This document shows, one piece after another, positions 7,741 to 16,094 of a DNA stretch of 20,434 nt. The stretch is from the NCBI GenBank assembly GCA_024639415.1, contig JAHEIK010000009.1, positions 1-20,434 of the forward strand. The letters are read 5' to 3'. Within the stretch, counting starts at the first letter, position 1, and every line of letters begins with the position of its first letter. The DNA is from Planctomycetota bacterium. Lineage in GTDB: Bacteria > Planctomycetota > PLA2 > JAEUHO01. The notes beneath the pieces are model-generated. The model had not been told where the DNA came from and did not search any database. It was given only the letters and a program-made list of their open reading frames with translations. The position numbers and the translations under genes are program-made.

Positions 7741-8900
7741 GCGAACAGCTCCAGCGGCTTGAAGTCACCGAGAATCGGCTTCGGGTCCATGCGGAACGCG
7801 CCACCGAGGAGGGCGGCGTAGATGCGACGGAAGTCCGTCGTGAACTTGAAGTTGTCCCGGTCGAGGTCGTCCAGCGACGGGTAGGCCCCGTGGAAGCCCG
7901 GCTGGATGCCGGCACCGAGGACGAACGCGGGGCCGGCGGAGCCGTGGTCCGTGCCGCCGGAGAGGTTCTCCTTCGCGCGGCGTCCGAACTCGCTCATGAC
8001 GAGCGTGACGACGCGCTTGCCCAGGCCCGCCTTGTCGATCTCAGCCTGGAACTGGTTTAGGTTGTTGCCAAGCTCCGCCAGCAGCCGCTGGTGCGATGCG
8101 CTCTGGTTGTTGTGCGTGTCGTAGCCGCCCATCTGGAGCTGGATCACCTCCAACCCCAGGTCGGCCTTGAGCAGCGCCAGCACCTTGCGCAGGTCCGTGC
8201 CGATGCGGCTGTAGAAGCGTCCGCCGGCGGGCTTTAGCTTGGCGATGCGCCGGGCGACCTTCAGCGCTTGCGCGCCGGCGACGCCGACCTCGCCGCGCTT
8301 GCCGTCCAGCTTCTCGTAGCTGCGGTAGAGATCGGCCGCGGCCTCCATGCCCCCGGGCACCCGGAACTGGCCGAACTCCGTCATGGTGACGGCGCCCGGG
8401 CGCTCGGCGACCATGCTCAGCGGCTGCTCCTTCTGGATGGCCACCGCGCGCAGCGGCGCCTTCGTCGGATTGCGATCCAGCGCGCGCCCGATCCAGCCAT
8501 AGGTCGGTGACTTCTCCGGCTGCGCGGTGAACCAGACCTCAGTCGAACGGAAGTGGCTGTAGCTGGGCTTGGGGTAGCCCACGCCGTTGATGATCGCCAG
8601 CCGGTCGCGCTTGAAGAGGGCCTCGAAGCCCTGCAGCGCCGGATGCAGCCCCAGGTCGTTGCTGATCTTGCGCACCTGGTTCGATGCGATGGCGAGACTC
8701 GGGCGCAGCGTGCGGTAGCGCGGGTTCTTCCACGGGATGACCGTGTTGAGTCCATCGTTGCCGCCGTTGAGATGCAGCAGGACGACGGTGCGCTTGGGCG
8801 TGGCCCGGTTGGTCTCGTCGCCCAGTGCCAGGCGCGGCAAGGCGAGCACGGAGCCGACGGCAACCGCGCCGCCGAGGAACTGTCGGCGATTCACGAACAT
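7737..8900 (-). CDS. DUF1501 family protein with twin-arginine signal
   Basis: 387 aa, the usual length. The N-terminus NRRQFLGG (4-11) and the hydrophobic stretch after it form a Tat signal, so the protein is exported folded. Family motifs are all present: LHLNGGNDGLN (42-52), RPSLAI (66-71), YSHFRSTEVW (114-123), GGYDTHNNQ (258-266), MSEFGRRAKEN (302-312), GTDHG (316-320) and the C-terminal DFRRIYAALL (356-365). The GGNDG, YDTH and TDHG histidines and aspartates resemble metal ligands of the alkaline phosphatase/sulfatase superfamily, to which DUF1501 is related; no substrate is established. The start has AAGGAG (8908-8913), 7 nt upstream. It lies 26 bp after the DUF1800 gene, its usual partner, and is coupled to gene A downstream. 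Confidence 0.97.
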   Translation of the reverse strand: MFVNRRQFLGGAVAVGSVLALPRLALGDETNRATPKRTVVLLHLNGGNDGLNTVIPWKNPRYRTLRPSLAIASNQVRKISNDLGLHPALQGFEALFKRDRLAIINGVGYPKPSYSHFRSTEVWFTAQPEKSPTYGWIGRALDRNPTKAPLRAVAIQKEQPLSMVAERPGAVTMTEFGQFRVPGGMEAAADLYRSYEKLDGKRGEVGVAGAQALKVARRIAKLKPAGGRFYSRIGTDLRKVLALLKADLGLEVIQLQMGGYDTHNNQSASHQRLLAELGNNLNQFQAEIDKAGLGKRVVTLVMSEFGRRAKENLSGGTDHGSAGPAFVLGAGIQPGFHGAYPSLDDLDRDNFKFTTDFRRIYAALLGGAFRMDPKPILGDFKPLELFA

Positions 8901-8926
8901 GGCGGGTCTCCTTCTGCTTCCGTGGC

Positions 8927-10204
8927 TCAGGCCAGCTGGAACTCGGGGCTGCCGAGGATGATGGCGATGCGGTCGTGCTCCTTGGCGGACTGCAAGGCGG
9001 CCGCGAGGTCGCCGGGTACCTGTCCCTGGAGTGCGACCTCCAGCAGGCGGTCGGCTGCTTCGGCGAGCGCCGGCTTGTAGCGCTCACTCTTCGGCGACAG
9101 CCCCAGGCCGTCCGCGACGGCACTGCGTATCAGCTGGGCGGCTCGCAGCCGCTCCACGATGGCGGCGCTGCCGAGCCAGCCCTTGCCTGAGGTCCAGCCC
9201 TTGACCGACGGCGGGTTGAACAGGATCTGGCCCATGCGCACGCTGGTGCTGGCCACATTCGAGGGGACGTCGGGCAAGCCCACGGCGCGCGTGGCGCCCA
9301 CGACGAACTCGATCGGGCTGGTCACGAGCGCGCGGTGGTGCGCGCGCGCTCGGAACGTCTCGGAGCGGAACATGCTCGCCAGCGTGCTCTTGATGTCGAG
9401 CTTGTTGGCACGGAACACCTTGGCCAGGTCTTCGATCTCCGCCTCCGAAGGCTCGGGATGCGAGAAGAAGCGCAGCAGCTTGCCCGCGATGAAGCGCGAA
9501 CACGCCGGCAGGTCGACGAGGATGTCGACGACGTCTTCGCCGCCGAAGTTGCCGGTCTTGCCGTGGACGGTCTTCTGGCCTTCATCGTGGAAGTGCTTCT
9601 TGAACACGAAACGCGGGCCGCGGCTGCCCCAGCCCGTAAACGCTCGGCCGATCTCCCGAATGTCCTTCTCGGTGTAGTTGCCGATGCCGAGCGTGAAGAG
9701 TTCCTGGAGTTCGCGCGCGTAGTTCTCGTTGGCGTTGCCGTGGCCGGCACGGTTGGCGTTGCCGTCCAGGAAGCGCACCATCGCGACATCCCGGCTGACG
9801 CCCAGCACGAGGTCACGGAAGCTGCCGGCGCCCTTCGTGCGGAACAGCTTGTACTGGTCCCATGCGATCCGGAAGTTGGCGTGCTTCCGCGCGTCGGTGG
9901 CGAAGTGGCCGTGCCAGAAGAAGGCCAGCTTCTCAGCCAGTCCGCACGGCGCCTGCACCATGCGTTGCCGCCAGAGCTGCTGGATCGCGCCGGGCACCCA
10001 CACCTTGCCGTCGACGGTGGGATCCTCACTGATCCAGCCCTCCGGGTCGGGCGGCAGCGGCTCGTCGAGTTCGCTGAGTGCGCGGTCCACGGCGCTGTCG
10101 TAGTCGAGCTGGGCCCAGCTCGACCAGGTGGAGGCAGACGGTCCGAATCCGGCGCGACGGAGCAGGTGCCCTACGGCAGCCTTGCCCTCGAGAAGACTGG
10201 GCAT
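8927..10204 (-). CDS. DUF1800 family protein
   Basis: 425 aa. Family motifs occur in order: HLLRRAGFG (13-21), EKLAFFWHGHFAT (91-103), NENYARELQELFTLG (159-173), YTEKDIREIGRAFTGW (177-192), LLRFFSHPEP (243-252) and FNPPSVKGW (329-337). DUF1800 proteins are almost always paired with DUF1501, as here, and their role is unknown; they are mainly helical with conserved histidines and acidic residues. No signal peptide is visible at the chosen start, so its location is unclear; it could be carried out with its Tat partner, but that is a guess. The start is supported by AAGGAG (10210-10215), 5 nt upstream. It is the first gene of the probable operon DUF1800-DUF1501-A-B, with a possible -10 box at 10238-10243. 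Confidence 0.97.
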   Translation of the reverse strand: MPSLLEGKAAVGHLLRRAGFGPSASTWSSWAQLDYDSAVDRALSELDEPLPPDPEGWISEDPTVDGKVWVPGAIQQLWRQRMVQAPCGLAEKLAFFWHGHFATDARKHANFRIAWDQYKLFRTKGAGSFRDLVLGVSRDVAMVRFLDGNANRAGHGNANENYARELQELFTLGIGNYTEKDIREIGRAFTGWGSRGPRFVFKKHFHDEGQKTVHGKTGNFGGEDVVDILVDLPACSRFIAGKLLRFFSHPEPSEAEIEDLAKVFRANKLDIKSTLASMFRSETFRARAHHRALVTSPIEFVVGATRAVGLPDVPSNVASTSVRMGQILFNPPSVKGWTSGKGWLGSAAIVERLRAAQLIRSAVADGLGLSPKSERYKPALAEAADRLLEVALQGQVPGDLAAALQSAKEHDRIAIILGSPEFQLA

Positions 10205-10237
10205 GCGGTCTCCTTCCCAGTGCCAAGCAGCTAGGGG

Positions 10238-10243
10238 ATGATA
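10238..10243 (-). promoter_or_regulatory. Possible -10 box for the DUF1800/DUF1501 operon
   Basis: On the minus strand this reads TATCAT, five of six matches to the sigma-70 -10 consensus, about 33 bp before the DUF1800 start and in an unusually AT-rich spot of the 60-bp gap. The hexamer is flanked by GGG and CCC. No good -35 element is found at the right distance, so this is a weak call. Confidence 0.25.
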
Positions 10244-10264
10244 CCCGTTCGCAGGCGGCAGGTT

Positions 10265-11017
10265 TCAGCGGGATTCGGCTTCGCCTGCGGCCCTGTAGGC
10301 GGCGACGACGGCCTCGGGCGCGCCCTGGTCCACGACCCGCCCGGCTGCGAGGCGCAGCGCACGGTCGCAGAGGGCAGCGACGGCCGGTAGATCGTGGCTG
10401 ACGAACAGGATGGCCGTGCCGCCCGCCTGCAGCGCACGGATGCGCTCGTAGCAGGCTTCGCGGAAGCCCAGGTCGCCGACCGAGAGCACCTCGTCGACGA
10501 GCAGGACCCGCGGATCGGCGTGGACGGCGACGGCGAAGCCCAGCCGCGCGTACATGCCGGTGCTGAAGTACTTGACCGGCGTGTCGATGGCGCCGTCGAG
10601 GCCCGCGAAGTCCGTGATGGCGCCCAGGCTGGCCCGCAGGTCCCGCCGGGTCAGGCCGAGGATGGAGCCGTGCAGCAGCACGTTCTCGCGGCCGGTGAGC
10701 TCGGGATGGAAGCCCGCGCCGATCTCGATCAGGGAAGACAGTCGGCCCCGGACGACCACGCGACCGCTGTCGGGCGGCGTGATGCGCGCGACGACCTTCA
10801 GCAGCGTGCTCTTGCCCGCACCGTTGTCGCCGACGACGCCGACGATCTCGCCCTGCTCGACGGCCAAGCTGACCTCGTCCAGGGCCTGTACCGGCTCGCC
10901 CGGCACGCGTCCGCCGCGCACCAGACGGGTCAGCGTGTCACGCAGGCTGCCGTAGGCGGCTGCCCCGCGCTGGTAGCGCTTCGAGCAGTCCTGCACGGCG
11001 ATGGCCGCGTTCGCCAT
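10265..11017 (-). CDS. ABC transporter ATPase for polysaccharide export (Wzt/TagH-like)
   Basis: 250 aa. Walker A GDNGAGKST at 63-71, Q-loop region near 98-104, the family-specific signature YFSTGMYARLGF (150-161), Walker B VLLVDE (171-176) and H-loop VSHD (206-209) are all present, so it should hydrolyse ATP. The signature form and the N-terminal SLRDTLTRL segment are typical of the O-antigen/teichoic-acid exporter subfamily rather than of general importers. It lacks the C-terminal carbohydrate-binding domain found in many Wzt proteins, so substrate choice, if any, would lie elsewhere. The ATG overlaps the permease stop by one base (TGATG, 11015-11019), so the two are one transcription unit. 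Sequence upstream of 11017 in this frame is only the shadow of the permease gene. Confidence 0.96.
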   Translation of the reverse strand: MANAAIAVQDCSKRYQRGAAAYGSLRDTLTRLVRGGRVPGEPVQALDEVSLAVEQGEIVGVVGDNGAGKSTLLKVVARITPPDSGRVVVRGRLSSLIEIGAGFHPELTGRENVLLHGSILGLTRRDLRASLGAITDFAGLDGAIDTPVKYFSTGMYARLGFAVAVHADPRVLLVDEVLSVGDLGFREACYERIRALQAGGTAILFVSHDLPAVAALCDRALRLAAGRVVDQGAPEAVVAAYRAAGEAESR

Positions 11018-11859
11018 CAGACGATGTCCGCAAAGCGCCGGTCGGCGCGTGTGAAGGAGGCGTAGCTCAGTACGAGCAGCACGGCGGCTACAGCAGCGCC
11101 GATGGCGGTGACGGCCAGATCCGGCGCTTGGCCGTGCAGCGAGGCGGCGCGCAGGCCTGCCACGACGGCCGTCAGCGGGTTGAGGGCGGCGACGTGGCGC
11201 CAGGCCTCCGGCACGAGGGTGAACGGGTAGACGATCGGCGTCGCGAAGAAGAACACCTGCAGCACGAGGGGCAGCGCATGCTTCACATCGCGAAACCGCA
11301 CGTTGATCGCGGCGCCCAGCAGCGCGCACGCGGTCGTGAAGGCGACGAGGATGGCGAGCAGGGGCACGGTCCAGAGCAGGTGCAGCGTGAGCGGCACGTC
11401 GAAGGCGAGCAGGACGACCAACCAGCAGACGAGCGCCGCCAGCAGGTCCAGCCCGACGGCCAGCACGGTGGCGAGCGGCAGGGCTTCGCGCGGAAACCAG
11501 ATCTTGCGCACGAGACCGGCATTGTTGACCAGCGTCGGCACGGCGCCCGAGACCGCCGTGTGGAAGAACGTCCAGGCCACCAAACCCGTGAACACGAAGA
11601 CGGGATACGGGAAGCCGCCTACGTCGATCCGCAGGAACGTGTGGAAGACGAGGGTCGTGATGAGCGTGAGGGCCGCGGGCTGCAGGAGCGCCCAGGCGAA
11701 CCCCAGCGCGGCCTGACGGTAGCGCACCTGGAGTTCGCGCAGGGTGAAGCTCCAGAGCAGACCGCGCCGCTGCCAGAGCGCACGCAGGCGACCACGATCC
11801 CGCCGGCCGCCCTCGACGACGTAGCCGGACTGCCGGTAGCCTTCCGCGGTCGCGCTCAT
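11017..11859 (-). CDS. ABC-2 type permease for polysaccharide export (Wzm/TagG-like)
   Basis: 280 aa, usual family length. A soluble N-terminus with an amphipathic stretch (LLWSFTLRELQVRYRQAALG) leads into about six membrane segments. NVRFRDVKHALPLVLQVFF followed by ATPIVYPF is the hallmark segment of the ABC2_membrane family that moves lipid-linked O-antigen, capsule or teichoic-acid chains across the inner membrane. It would form a 2+2 exporter with the ATPase encoded directly downstream. The start at 11859 is chosen because family similarity begins shortly after; a GAGG lies 8 nt upstream. The long in-frame sequence further upstream overlaps the divergent transferase gene on the other strand and is not coding. 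Confidence 0.95.
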   Translation of the reverse strand: MSATAEGYRQSGYVVEGGRRDRGRLRALWQRRGLLWSFTLRELQVRYRQAALGFAWALLQPAALTLITTLVFHTFLRIDVGGFPYPVFVFTGLVAWTFFHTAVSGAVPTLVNNAGLVRKIWFPREALPLATVLAVGLDLLAALVCWLVVLLAFDVPLTLHLLWTVPLLAILVAFTTACALLGAAINVRFRDVKHALPLVLQVFFFATPIVYPFTLVPEAWRHVAALNPLTAVVAGLRAASLHGQAPDLAVTAIGAAVAAVLLVLSYASFTRADRRFADIV

Positions 11860-11946
11860 GCTGCTTGCCTCTCGGCACCTCCAGGGTTGCCGGGAAGAAT
11901 ACGGGGCGGGACGGCTTCCACCTTGCGGAGGAATCGTCAGGAGCCC
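11860..11946. promoter_or_regulatory. Divergent intergenic region, exporter versus phosphoglycosyl transferase
   Basis: These 87 bp separate the start of the exporter operon (minus) from the start of the transferase (plus), so both should be driven from here. A TATTCT on the minus strand at 11896-11901 lies about 37 bp before the permease start and is a possible -10; no matching -35 is obvious. GGAGG at 11927-11931 and AGGAG at 11939-11943 precede the transferase. Confidence 0.4.
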
Positions 11947-12972
11947 ATGACCCTGTTGCTCGACACCATTCCGGCCATGCTGATCGCCTGGCTCGCGGTG
12001 CCGCCGCTGGCCCGCGCCGCAGGCGGGCTGGGGCTGCTCGACGTGCCGGAGGCGCGGTCGACCCACGTGCAGCCGGTGCCGCGCGTCGGAGGCATCGCGA
12101 TCGCGATCGGGCTGGCTGGTGGCATCGCGCTGCTGATCGTGCGAGGGCATCCGGCCTTGGACGCCACGGGGGCATGGGTGCCGTACCTCGTGCCGGCTGC
12201 GCTCTACTTCGCCATCGGCCTGGCCGACGACCTGCGCGGCCTCCGGCCCCGCGTGAAGTTCGCGCTCCAGGCTGCGGCCGCGGCCCTGGCCGTGGCCCTC
12301 GGGCTGCGCTGGGACGGCACGGGGCTCGGGCCGTTCGGTGGGATCGAGTTCGGCGCCTTGACGCCCTTCATGACCTGGCTCTGGTTCGTGGCCGTCGTGA
12401 TGCTGGTCAACTTCGTCGATGGGATCGACCTTATCACCTCTGCCGTGGCGGTCATCGTGCTGGGCGCGGCCGCGGGTGGGGGAGCAGGACCCGGCGAGGG
12501 CATGCTGTTCCTGCTCGCGGCCGCCGCGATCGTAGGCTTCGGCTTCTGGAACGTGCGTCCGGCGCGCGCCTTCCCCGGCGATGGCGCAACGCACATGCTG
12601 GGCTTCCTGTTCGCTTCCGCCGCCATGACGCTGCCGGGCGAGACGATGGCGGTCCCCTGGCCCGTCGCCAGCGCGCCGCTACTGCCGGGTGTCGTCGACG
12701 TCGCGCTGGGCCTCTGGTCGAAGTGGCGCCACGGCGTGCCGCTCTGGCGTGCGCACAACCAGCACCTCTACCAACGCCTGACGCGCATCGGCTGGACGCA
12801 CGCCGGCGTGGCGCTGCGCTACGGCGTCCTGGCCGCGCTCGCTCTGCTGATGGTCGTGCTGGTGGCGCCGCGCTGGGGTCTGGGGCTCTGCCTGGGCCTG
12901 TCGGCGGCAGTGCTGCTGTGGCATCTCGGCCTTGGCCTGTGGCGCACGCGCAGGATTCCCTATCGCTTCTAG
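11947..12972 (+). CDS. WecA/MraY-family phosphoglycosyl transferase (glycosyltransferase 4)
   Basis: 341 aa with about 10 membrane segments. The family normally transfers a sugar-1-phosphate from a UDP-sugar to undecaprenyl phosphate, the first step of a lipid-linked surface glycan. Seen here: RSTHVQPVPRVGG (37-49), the aspartate pair in GLADDLRGL (91-99), NFVDGIDLI (155-163), FPGDGATHML (209-218) and the C-terminal HNQHLYQRL (270-278). The fourth motif departs from the usual FMGDxGS form. The lack of MraY-specific features and the polysaccharide exporter next door favour a WecA/TagO-like role over peptidoglycan synthesis. AGGAG at 11939-11943 is only 3 nt from the ATG, which is short, so ATG 11977 (start of MLIAW) is a possible alternative. 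It is divergent from the exporter and 60 bp before the HEAT gene. Confidence 0.94.
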   Translation: MTLLLDTIPAMLIAWLAVPPLARAAGGLGLLDVPEARSTHVQPVPRVGGIAIAIGLAGGIALLIVRGHPALDATGAWVPYLVPAALYFAIGLADDLRGLRPRVKFALQAAAAALAVALGLRWDGTGLGPFGGIEFGALTPFMTWLWFVAVVMLVNFVDGIDLITSAVAVIVLGAAAGGGAGPGEGMLFLLAAAAIVGFGFWNVRPARAFPGDGATHMLGFLFASAAMTLPGETMAVPWPVASAPLLPGVVDVALGLWSKWRHGVPLWRAHNQHLYQRLTRIGWTHAGVALRYGVLAALALLMVVLVAPRWGLGLCLGLSAAVLLWHLGLGLWRTRRIPYRF

Positions 12973-13032
12973 ACTGTAGAGCGCCTGGGCAGCCGGCGGC
13001 TTGGGGCAGGGACCGATCTGGGGGGAATCTGC

Positions 13033-14817
13033 ATGCGGCGCGCGGTCATCGCTCTCGTCCTCCTGGCCGCAGTCGCCGCGGTGGGCTGGCAGGTGGCCCG
13101 CACCTACATCGTGATCAGGCCACTGGACCTGCAGGACCAGGTGGACGGGGCGGGTGGCGAGCAGCCCGGGCTGATCGCCAAGGGCGCACAGAAGCAGGAC
13201 CGGCCGGAAGGCGTGCGCGAGATCGACGCGCGCGAACTTTTGCGAGGCCTACGCAGCGAGGACTCCGAGGAGCGCGACGCCGCGTACGAGAACGCCGCCG
13301 CAGCCGAGCGTCTGCCGTTCGACGAGGACCTCGTGCGCCTCATGATCGTTTGGCTTCGGAGCGGGGACAGCGTTCGTGCGAAGCGCGCCTACGCCGTGCT
13401 GCTTCGCGTCGGTCCCCGGGTGCTGCAGCACACCGAGCCCTTGCTGCGCTCTCCCGACGGAGTCCTGCGGATCTGGGGGCTGATCTTCTACGGCGGCTTG
13501 AAGCGCTTCGGCTTCGAGAACGTCGCGTACCCGCCGATGCTCCCCTTCCTCGAGGATGAGGACGACCGCGTGCGGCGCGTCGCGATGAGCATCGTGTCCG
13601 GGGGCATCCCGTACGACGAGGACGTGGCTGCCTATCTGCTTGATCAGATCAAGCCGTCGGCAGGCGCGCTCTACTACGGCCCGGAAGCAGGGCTCGCTCG
13701 CATGGGCCCGAAGGGCGTCGCGCACATCCTCGCGATGCTCGACGATCCCAAGCTGCTCTACAACGGGCTCGGTGGTCTGCACAGCGCACCCGCCGATGTG
13801 ATTCGCAGCATCCTGCCCCGGCTGGGACGCCTCATCGAGGACGACAGCAACGAGGACGCGCAACTGGCCGCCGTGCAACTCCTGTTCAAGCTGGAGGGGG
13901 ACTTCGAGGTCCTGCTGCCGACCTTGACGAAGGCGCTGCGCGGCGAGTCGTTCGTCGTGCGGAACGCGATCCTGATGGCACTGGAACAGATGGAAGGGCG
14001 TGCGGCTCCCGCCCTTGACGTGGTGATCGAAGCCCTGGATGACTCCGACGAGCGCATCGCGAACCGCGCCGCGGGCATCCTCGGTGACCTCGGGGCGCAG
14101 CCGGAGAAGGTGCTGCCCGCCTTGCGGGAGGCCCTGCGCGGCGACGCCGCAAGGGCGGCGGCCGTGTCCAGCGGGCAGTTCGGGCTGGCTGCTCTGCCGT
14201 ACCTGCAGGACGCCATGGATCACGGCGACGAGGACGAGCGCTATGCGGCGCTGCACGGGGTCGCGGTGCTGGGGCCCAAGGCCGAGCCGTTGCGCGAGCG
14301 GGTCATCGGCATGCTCGAGATCGACGACTACGAGCTGCAGACGCTCGCCGCGGCAACCATCGGGAAGCTCGGAGTGCTGGGCGCTCCGGGGATCCCGGGG
14401 ATCCTGCGCCTGCTGCGTGAGGATGTCCTCACGCCGGGCTCGGCCGCCGGCATCCTCATCGAGATCGGCAAGCCCGCCGAGGCGGCGATCCTCACAGAGC
14501 TGCGCTCCGGCGATGACGCGCGGCGACTGCCCGTCGTCCACATGCTGGGTGCGTTCCACGGCCGTTCCGCCTTCGCCATCGACGATCTGGCGCCGTTCCT
14601 GCAAGACGACGATGCCCAAGTCCGGCTTGCCGCGCTGCGCGCCATCGCGTGCTCGACGTGGGCCACGTCGATCTGGGACGGCGTCAAGCCGGCGAACGAT
14701 CCGCCGCTGTGGCGACGCGTGCGTGCGCTGATCGACCCGCTCCAGCGCGACAAAGACAGCCGGGTGAACAACTTCGCACGGCGCAACGTCGCGGAACTCG
14801 ACCGGATGCTGCGCTAG
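13033..14817 (+). CDS. Membrane-anchored HEAT-repeat protein
   Basis: 594 aa. Residues 4-20 form a hydrophobic signal or single anchor after two arginines, so the body is probably periplasmic. After a linker (about 35-60), roughly residues 60-590 are helical pairs of HEAT/armadillo type, with recurring units such as DDPKLLYNGLGGL, LVKxALxxE-like helices, ALDDSDERIANRAAGILGDLG and the repeated L-A-A-L-R-A pattern. Such arrays form curved scaffolds for protein binding; no enzyme domain is seen. GGGGGGAA, 5 nt before the ATG, serves as the ribosome binding site. It follows the transferase by 60 bp on the same strand and may be co-transcribed, but a function in glycan assembly is unproven. Its stop overlaps that of the convergent GT87-like gene (CTAG, 14814-14817). 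Confidence 0.93.
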   Translation: MRRAVIALVLLAAVAAVGWQVARTYIVIRPLDLQDQVDGAGGEQPGLIAKGAQKQDRPEGVREIDARELLRGLRSEDSEERDAAYENAAAAERLPFDEDLVRLMIVWLRSGDSVRAKRAYAVLLRVGPRVLQHTEPLLRSPDGVLRIWGLIFYGGLKRFGFENVAYPPMLPFLEDEDDRVRRVAMSIVSGGIPYDEDVAAYLLDQIKPSAGALYYGPEAGLARMGPKGVAHILAMLDDPKLLYNGLGGLHSAPADVIRSILPRLGRLIEDDSNEDAQLAAVQLLFKLEGDFEVLLPTLTKALRGESFVVRNAILMALEQMEGRAAPALDVVIEALDDSDERIANRAAGILGDLGAQPEKVLPALREALRGDAARAAAVSSGQFGLAALPYLQDAMDHGDEDERYAALHGVAVLGPKAEPLRERVIGMLEIDDYELQTLAAATIGKLGVLGAPGIPGILRLLREDVLTPGSAAGILIEIGKPAEAAILTELRSGDDARRLPVVHMLGAFHGRSAFAIDDLAPFLQDDDAQVRLAALRAIACSTWATSIWDGVKPANDPPLWRRVRALIDPLQRDKDSRVNNFARRNVAELDRMLR

Positions 14818-16079
14818 CGGAGAGGCTCCGGTTCCGCGCGCACCCAGGCGTGCAGCAGGAACAGTCCCGCGATCAGCAGCAGCGCCCCGACCGTGAACAC
14901 GGATGCCTGCTCCAAGCCGCGCGCGAGGTGCTTGCCGACGAGGTCGCGCGTGGGCAGCATCAGGAAGAGTGCGCCGACGCCGAGGCAGCCAAGCGCAAGA
15001 CGGCGCACGCGCCGAGAGCATTCCGCATCGCGCTGCAGTGCCCAGAGCAGCGAGAGGGGCAGCAGCAGCACGACGAAGTACGCCTTCCACGTCACGGGGC
15101 CGCCGATCGCCCCGACGATCAGGACGACGCTCCACTCCAGCAGCTCTACGCGCCCGCCCGGACGCAGCGCACCGCGGAAGCGCCACAGGGCCACGGCCGC
15201 CAGCAGACCCAGGGTGGCCCACGTGAGCACGATCGGCAGCGTGTGGCCCGAGCGAGCGACGTCACGCAGCGGCTCGGATGCAAATGGTGCAAGGCCGTAG
15301 CCTGCGAAGCGCTCCCACATGGCGGCGAGGGACTGGTTCATGTAGTCGACGCCCCAGGTGTCGAGCTCGGCGGCGCGCGCACGCCACGTGCCCAGTTGCT
15401 CCGTGAAGCCCTCCCAGCCGAAGACGAGCGCCGGCAGGCAGGAGAGCACCAGCGCCGTGCCAAGGGCCGCGAGGGCCGTCCTTGAGCGCCGTCGCCAGAG
15501 CAGGTACGGCACGAAGACGAGCGGTGCCACGCGGAGTGCGATCGCCACGCCCAGGCAGGCGCCGCCGGCGGCCTCCCGACCCCGGGCCTGGAGCATCAAG
15601 GCACCCAGCAGGAGCGCCAGGATCAGCACGTTGATCTGCAGGTGCAGGAAGTTGCCGATGACCGCCGTGCTGGCCAGCGCGAGCGGAACGAGGACAGGAA
15701 CCGAGCCGAGCGCGATGCCCGGACGCTTGCGCGGATCCAGGACGAGCGCGCGCCCGTGCACGAGTCGTGTGACCTGCTGCAGCACCAGCAGCAGTGCGGC
15801 GAGGCCCAGCAAGAGCCACACGCCGCGCCCCAGGTAGGGCGAGACGCGGTCGAGGAGCGCCAGCGGCACACACACCAGACCGAAGAGCGGTGGCCACGTG
15901 TTGATGCGTGGTGGCGTGTCGGCGTAGGGGGCTCCGCCCGCGAGGATGGTCTCTCCCACCAGTACGTAGCCACCGTAGTCCTCAGCCTTGCGCATGCTCC
16001 GCACGCACAGCCCCAGCAGCAGGGCGAGCACGATCAGGCCGAGCCAGAGCGGGCGTGCGCTGCGGGACACGACATCCAT
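14814..16079 (-). CDS. GT87-like (DUF2029) integral membrane glycosyltransferase
   Basis: 421 aa with about 10-11 membrane segments. The N-terminal half has the GT-C pattern: Y-V-L-V-G-E before ILAGGAPYADTPP and INTWPPLFGLVCVPLALL, which resembles the DxxVY...GxxPY...yPP stretch of GT87 enzymes. Later NVLILALLLGALMLQARGR and GVAIALRVAPLVFVPYLLWRR match the usual N-x-x-x-L-L and glycine-K-P helices, with arginine in place of lysine. GT87 members use polyprenyl-phosphate sugars to add residues on the outer face of the membrane. A catalytic acid cannot be placed with confidence. The ATG at 16079 is preferred; a GTG at 16094 that directly abuts the stop of the transporter gene would add five residues. 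Neither has a strong ribosome binding site. It probably forms an operon with the upstream transporter. Confidence 0.88.
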   Translation of the reverse strand: MDVVSRSARPLWLGLIVLALLLGLCVRSMRKAEDYGGYVLVGETILAGGAPYADTPPRINTWPPLFGLVCVPLALLDRVSPYLGRGVWLLLGLAALLLVLQQVTRLVHGRALVLDPRKRPGIALGSVPVLVPLALASTAVIGNFLHLQINVLILALLLGALMLQARGREAAGGACLGVAIALRVAPLVFVPYLLWRRRSRTALAALGTALVLSCLPALVFGWEGFTEQLGTWRARAAELDTWGVDYMNQSLAAMWERFAGYGLAPFASEPLRDVARSGHTLPIVLTWATLGLLAAVALWRFRGALRPGGRVELLEWSVVLIVGAIGGPVTWKAYFVVLLLPLSLLWALQRDAECSRRVRRLALGCLGVGALFLMLPTRDLVGKHLARGLEQASVFTVGALLLIAGLFLLHAWVRAEPEPLR

Positions 16080-16094
16080 GCGGGGACCGGACAC

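Noticed and set aside
10265..12175. Single 636-aa minus-strand protein ending in the ABC ATPase
   Set aside because: The ATPase begins at 11017. The preceding 386 residues overlap the permease gene in another frame and have no domain character.
11128..12972. Extended 614-aa form of the transferase
   Set aside because: The first 270 or so residues are the antisense of the permease gene; the membrane protein with family motifs begins at 11947.
13249..15222. 657-aa minus-strand frame antisense to the HEAT gene
   Set aside because: It overlaps both the HEAT gene and the GT87-like gene, and its composition is that of a shadow frame.
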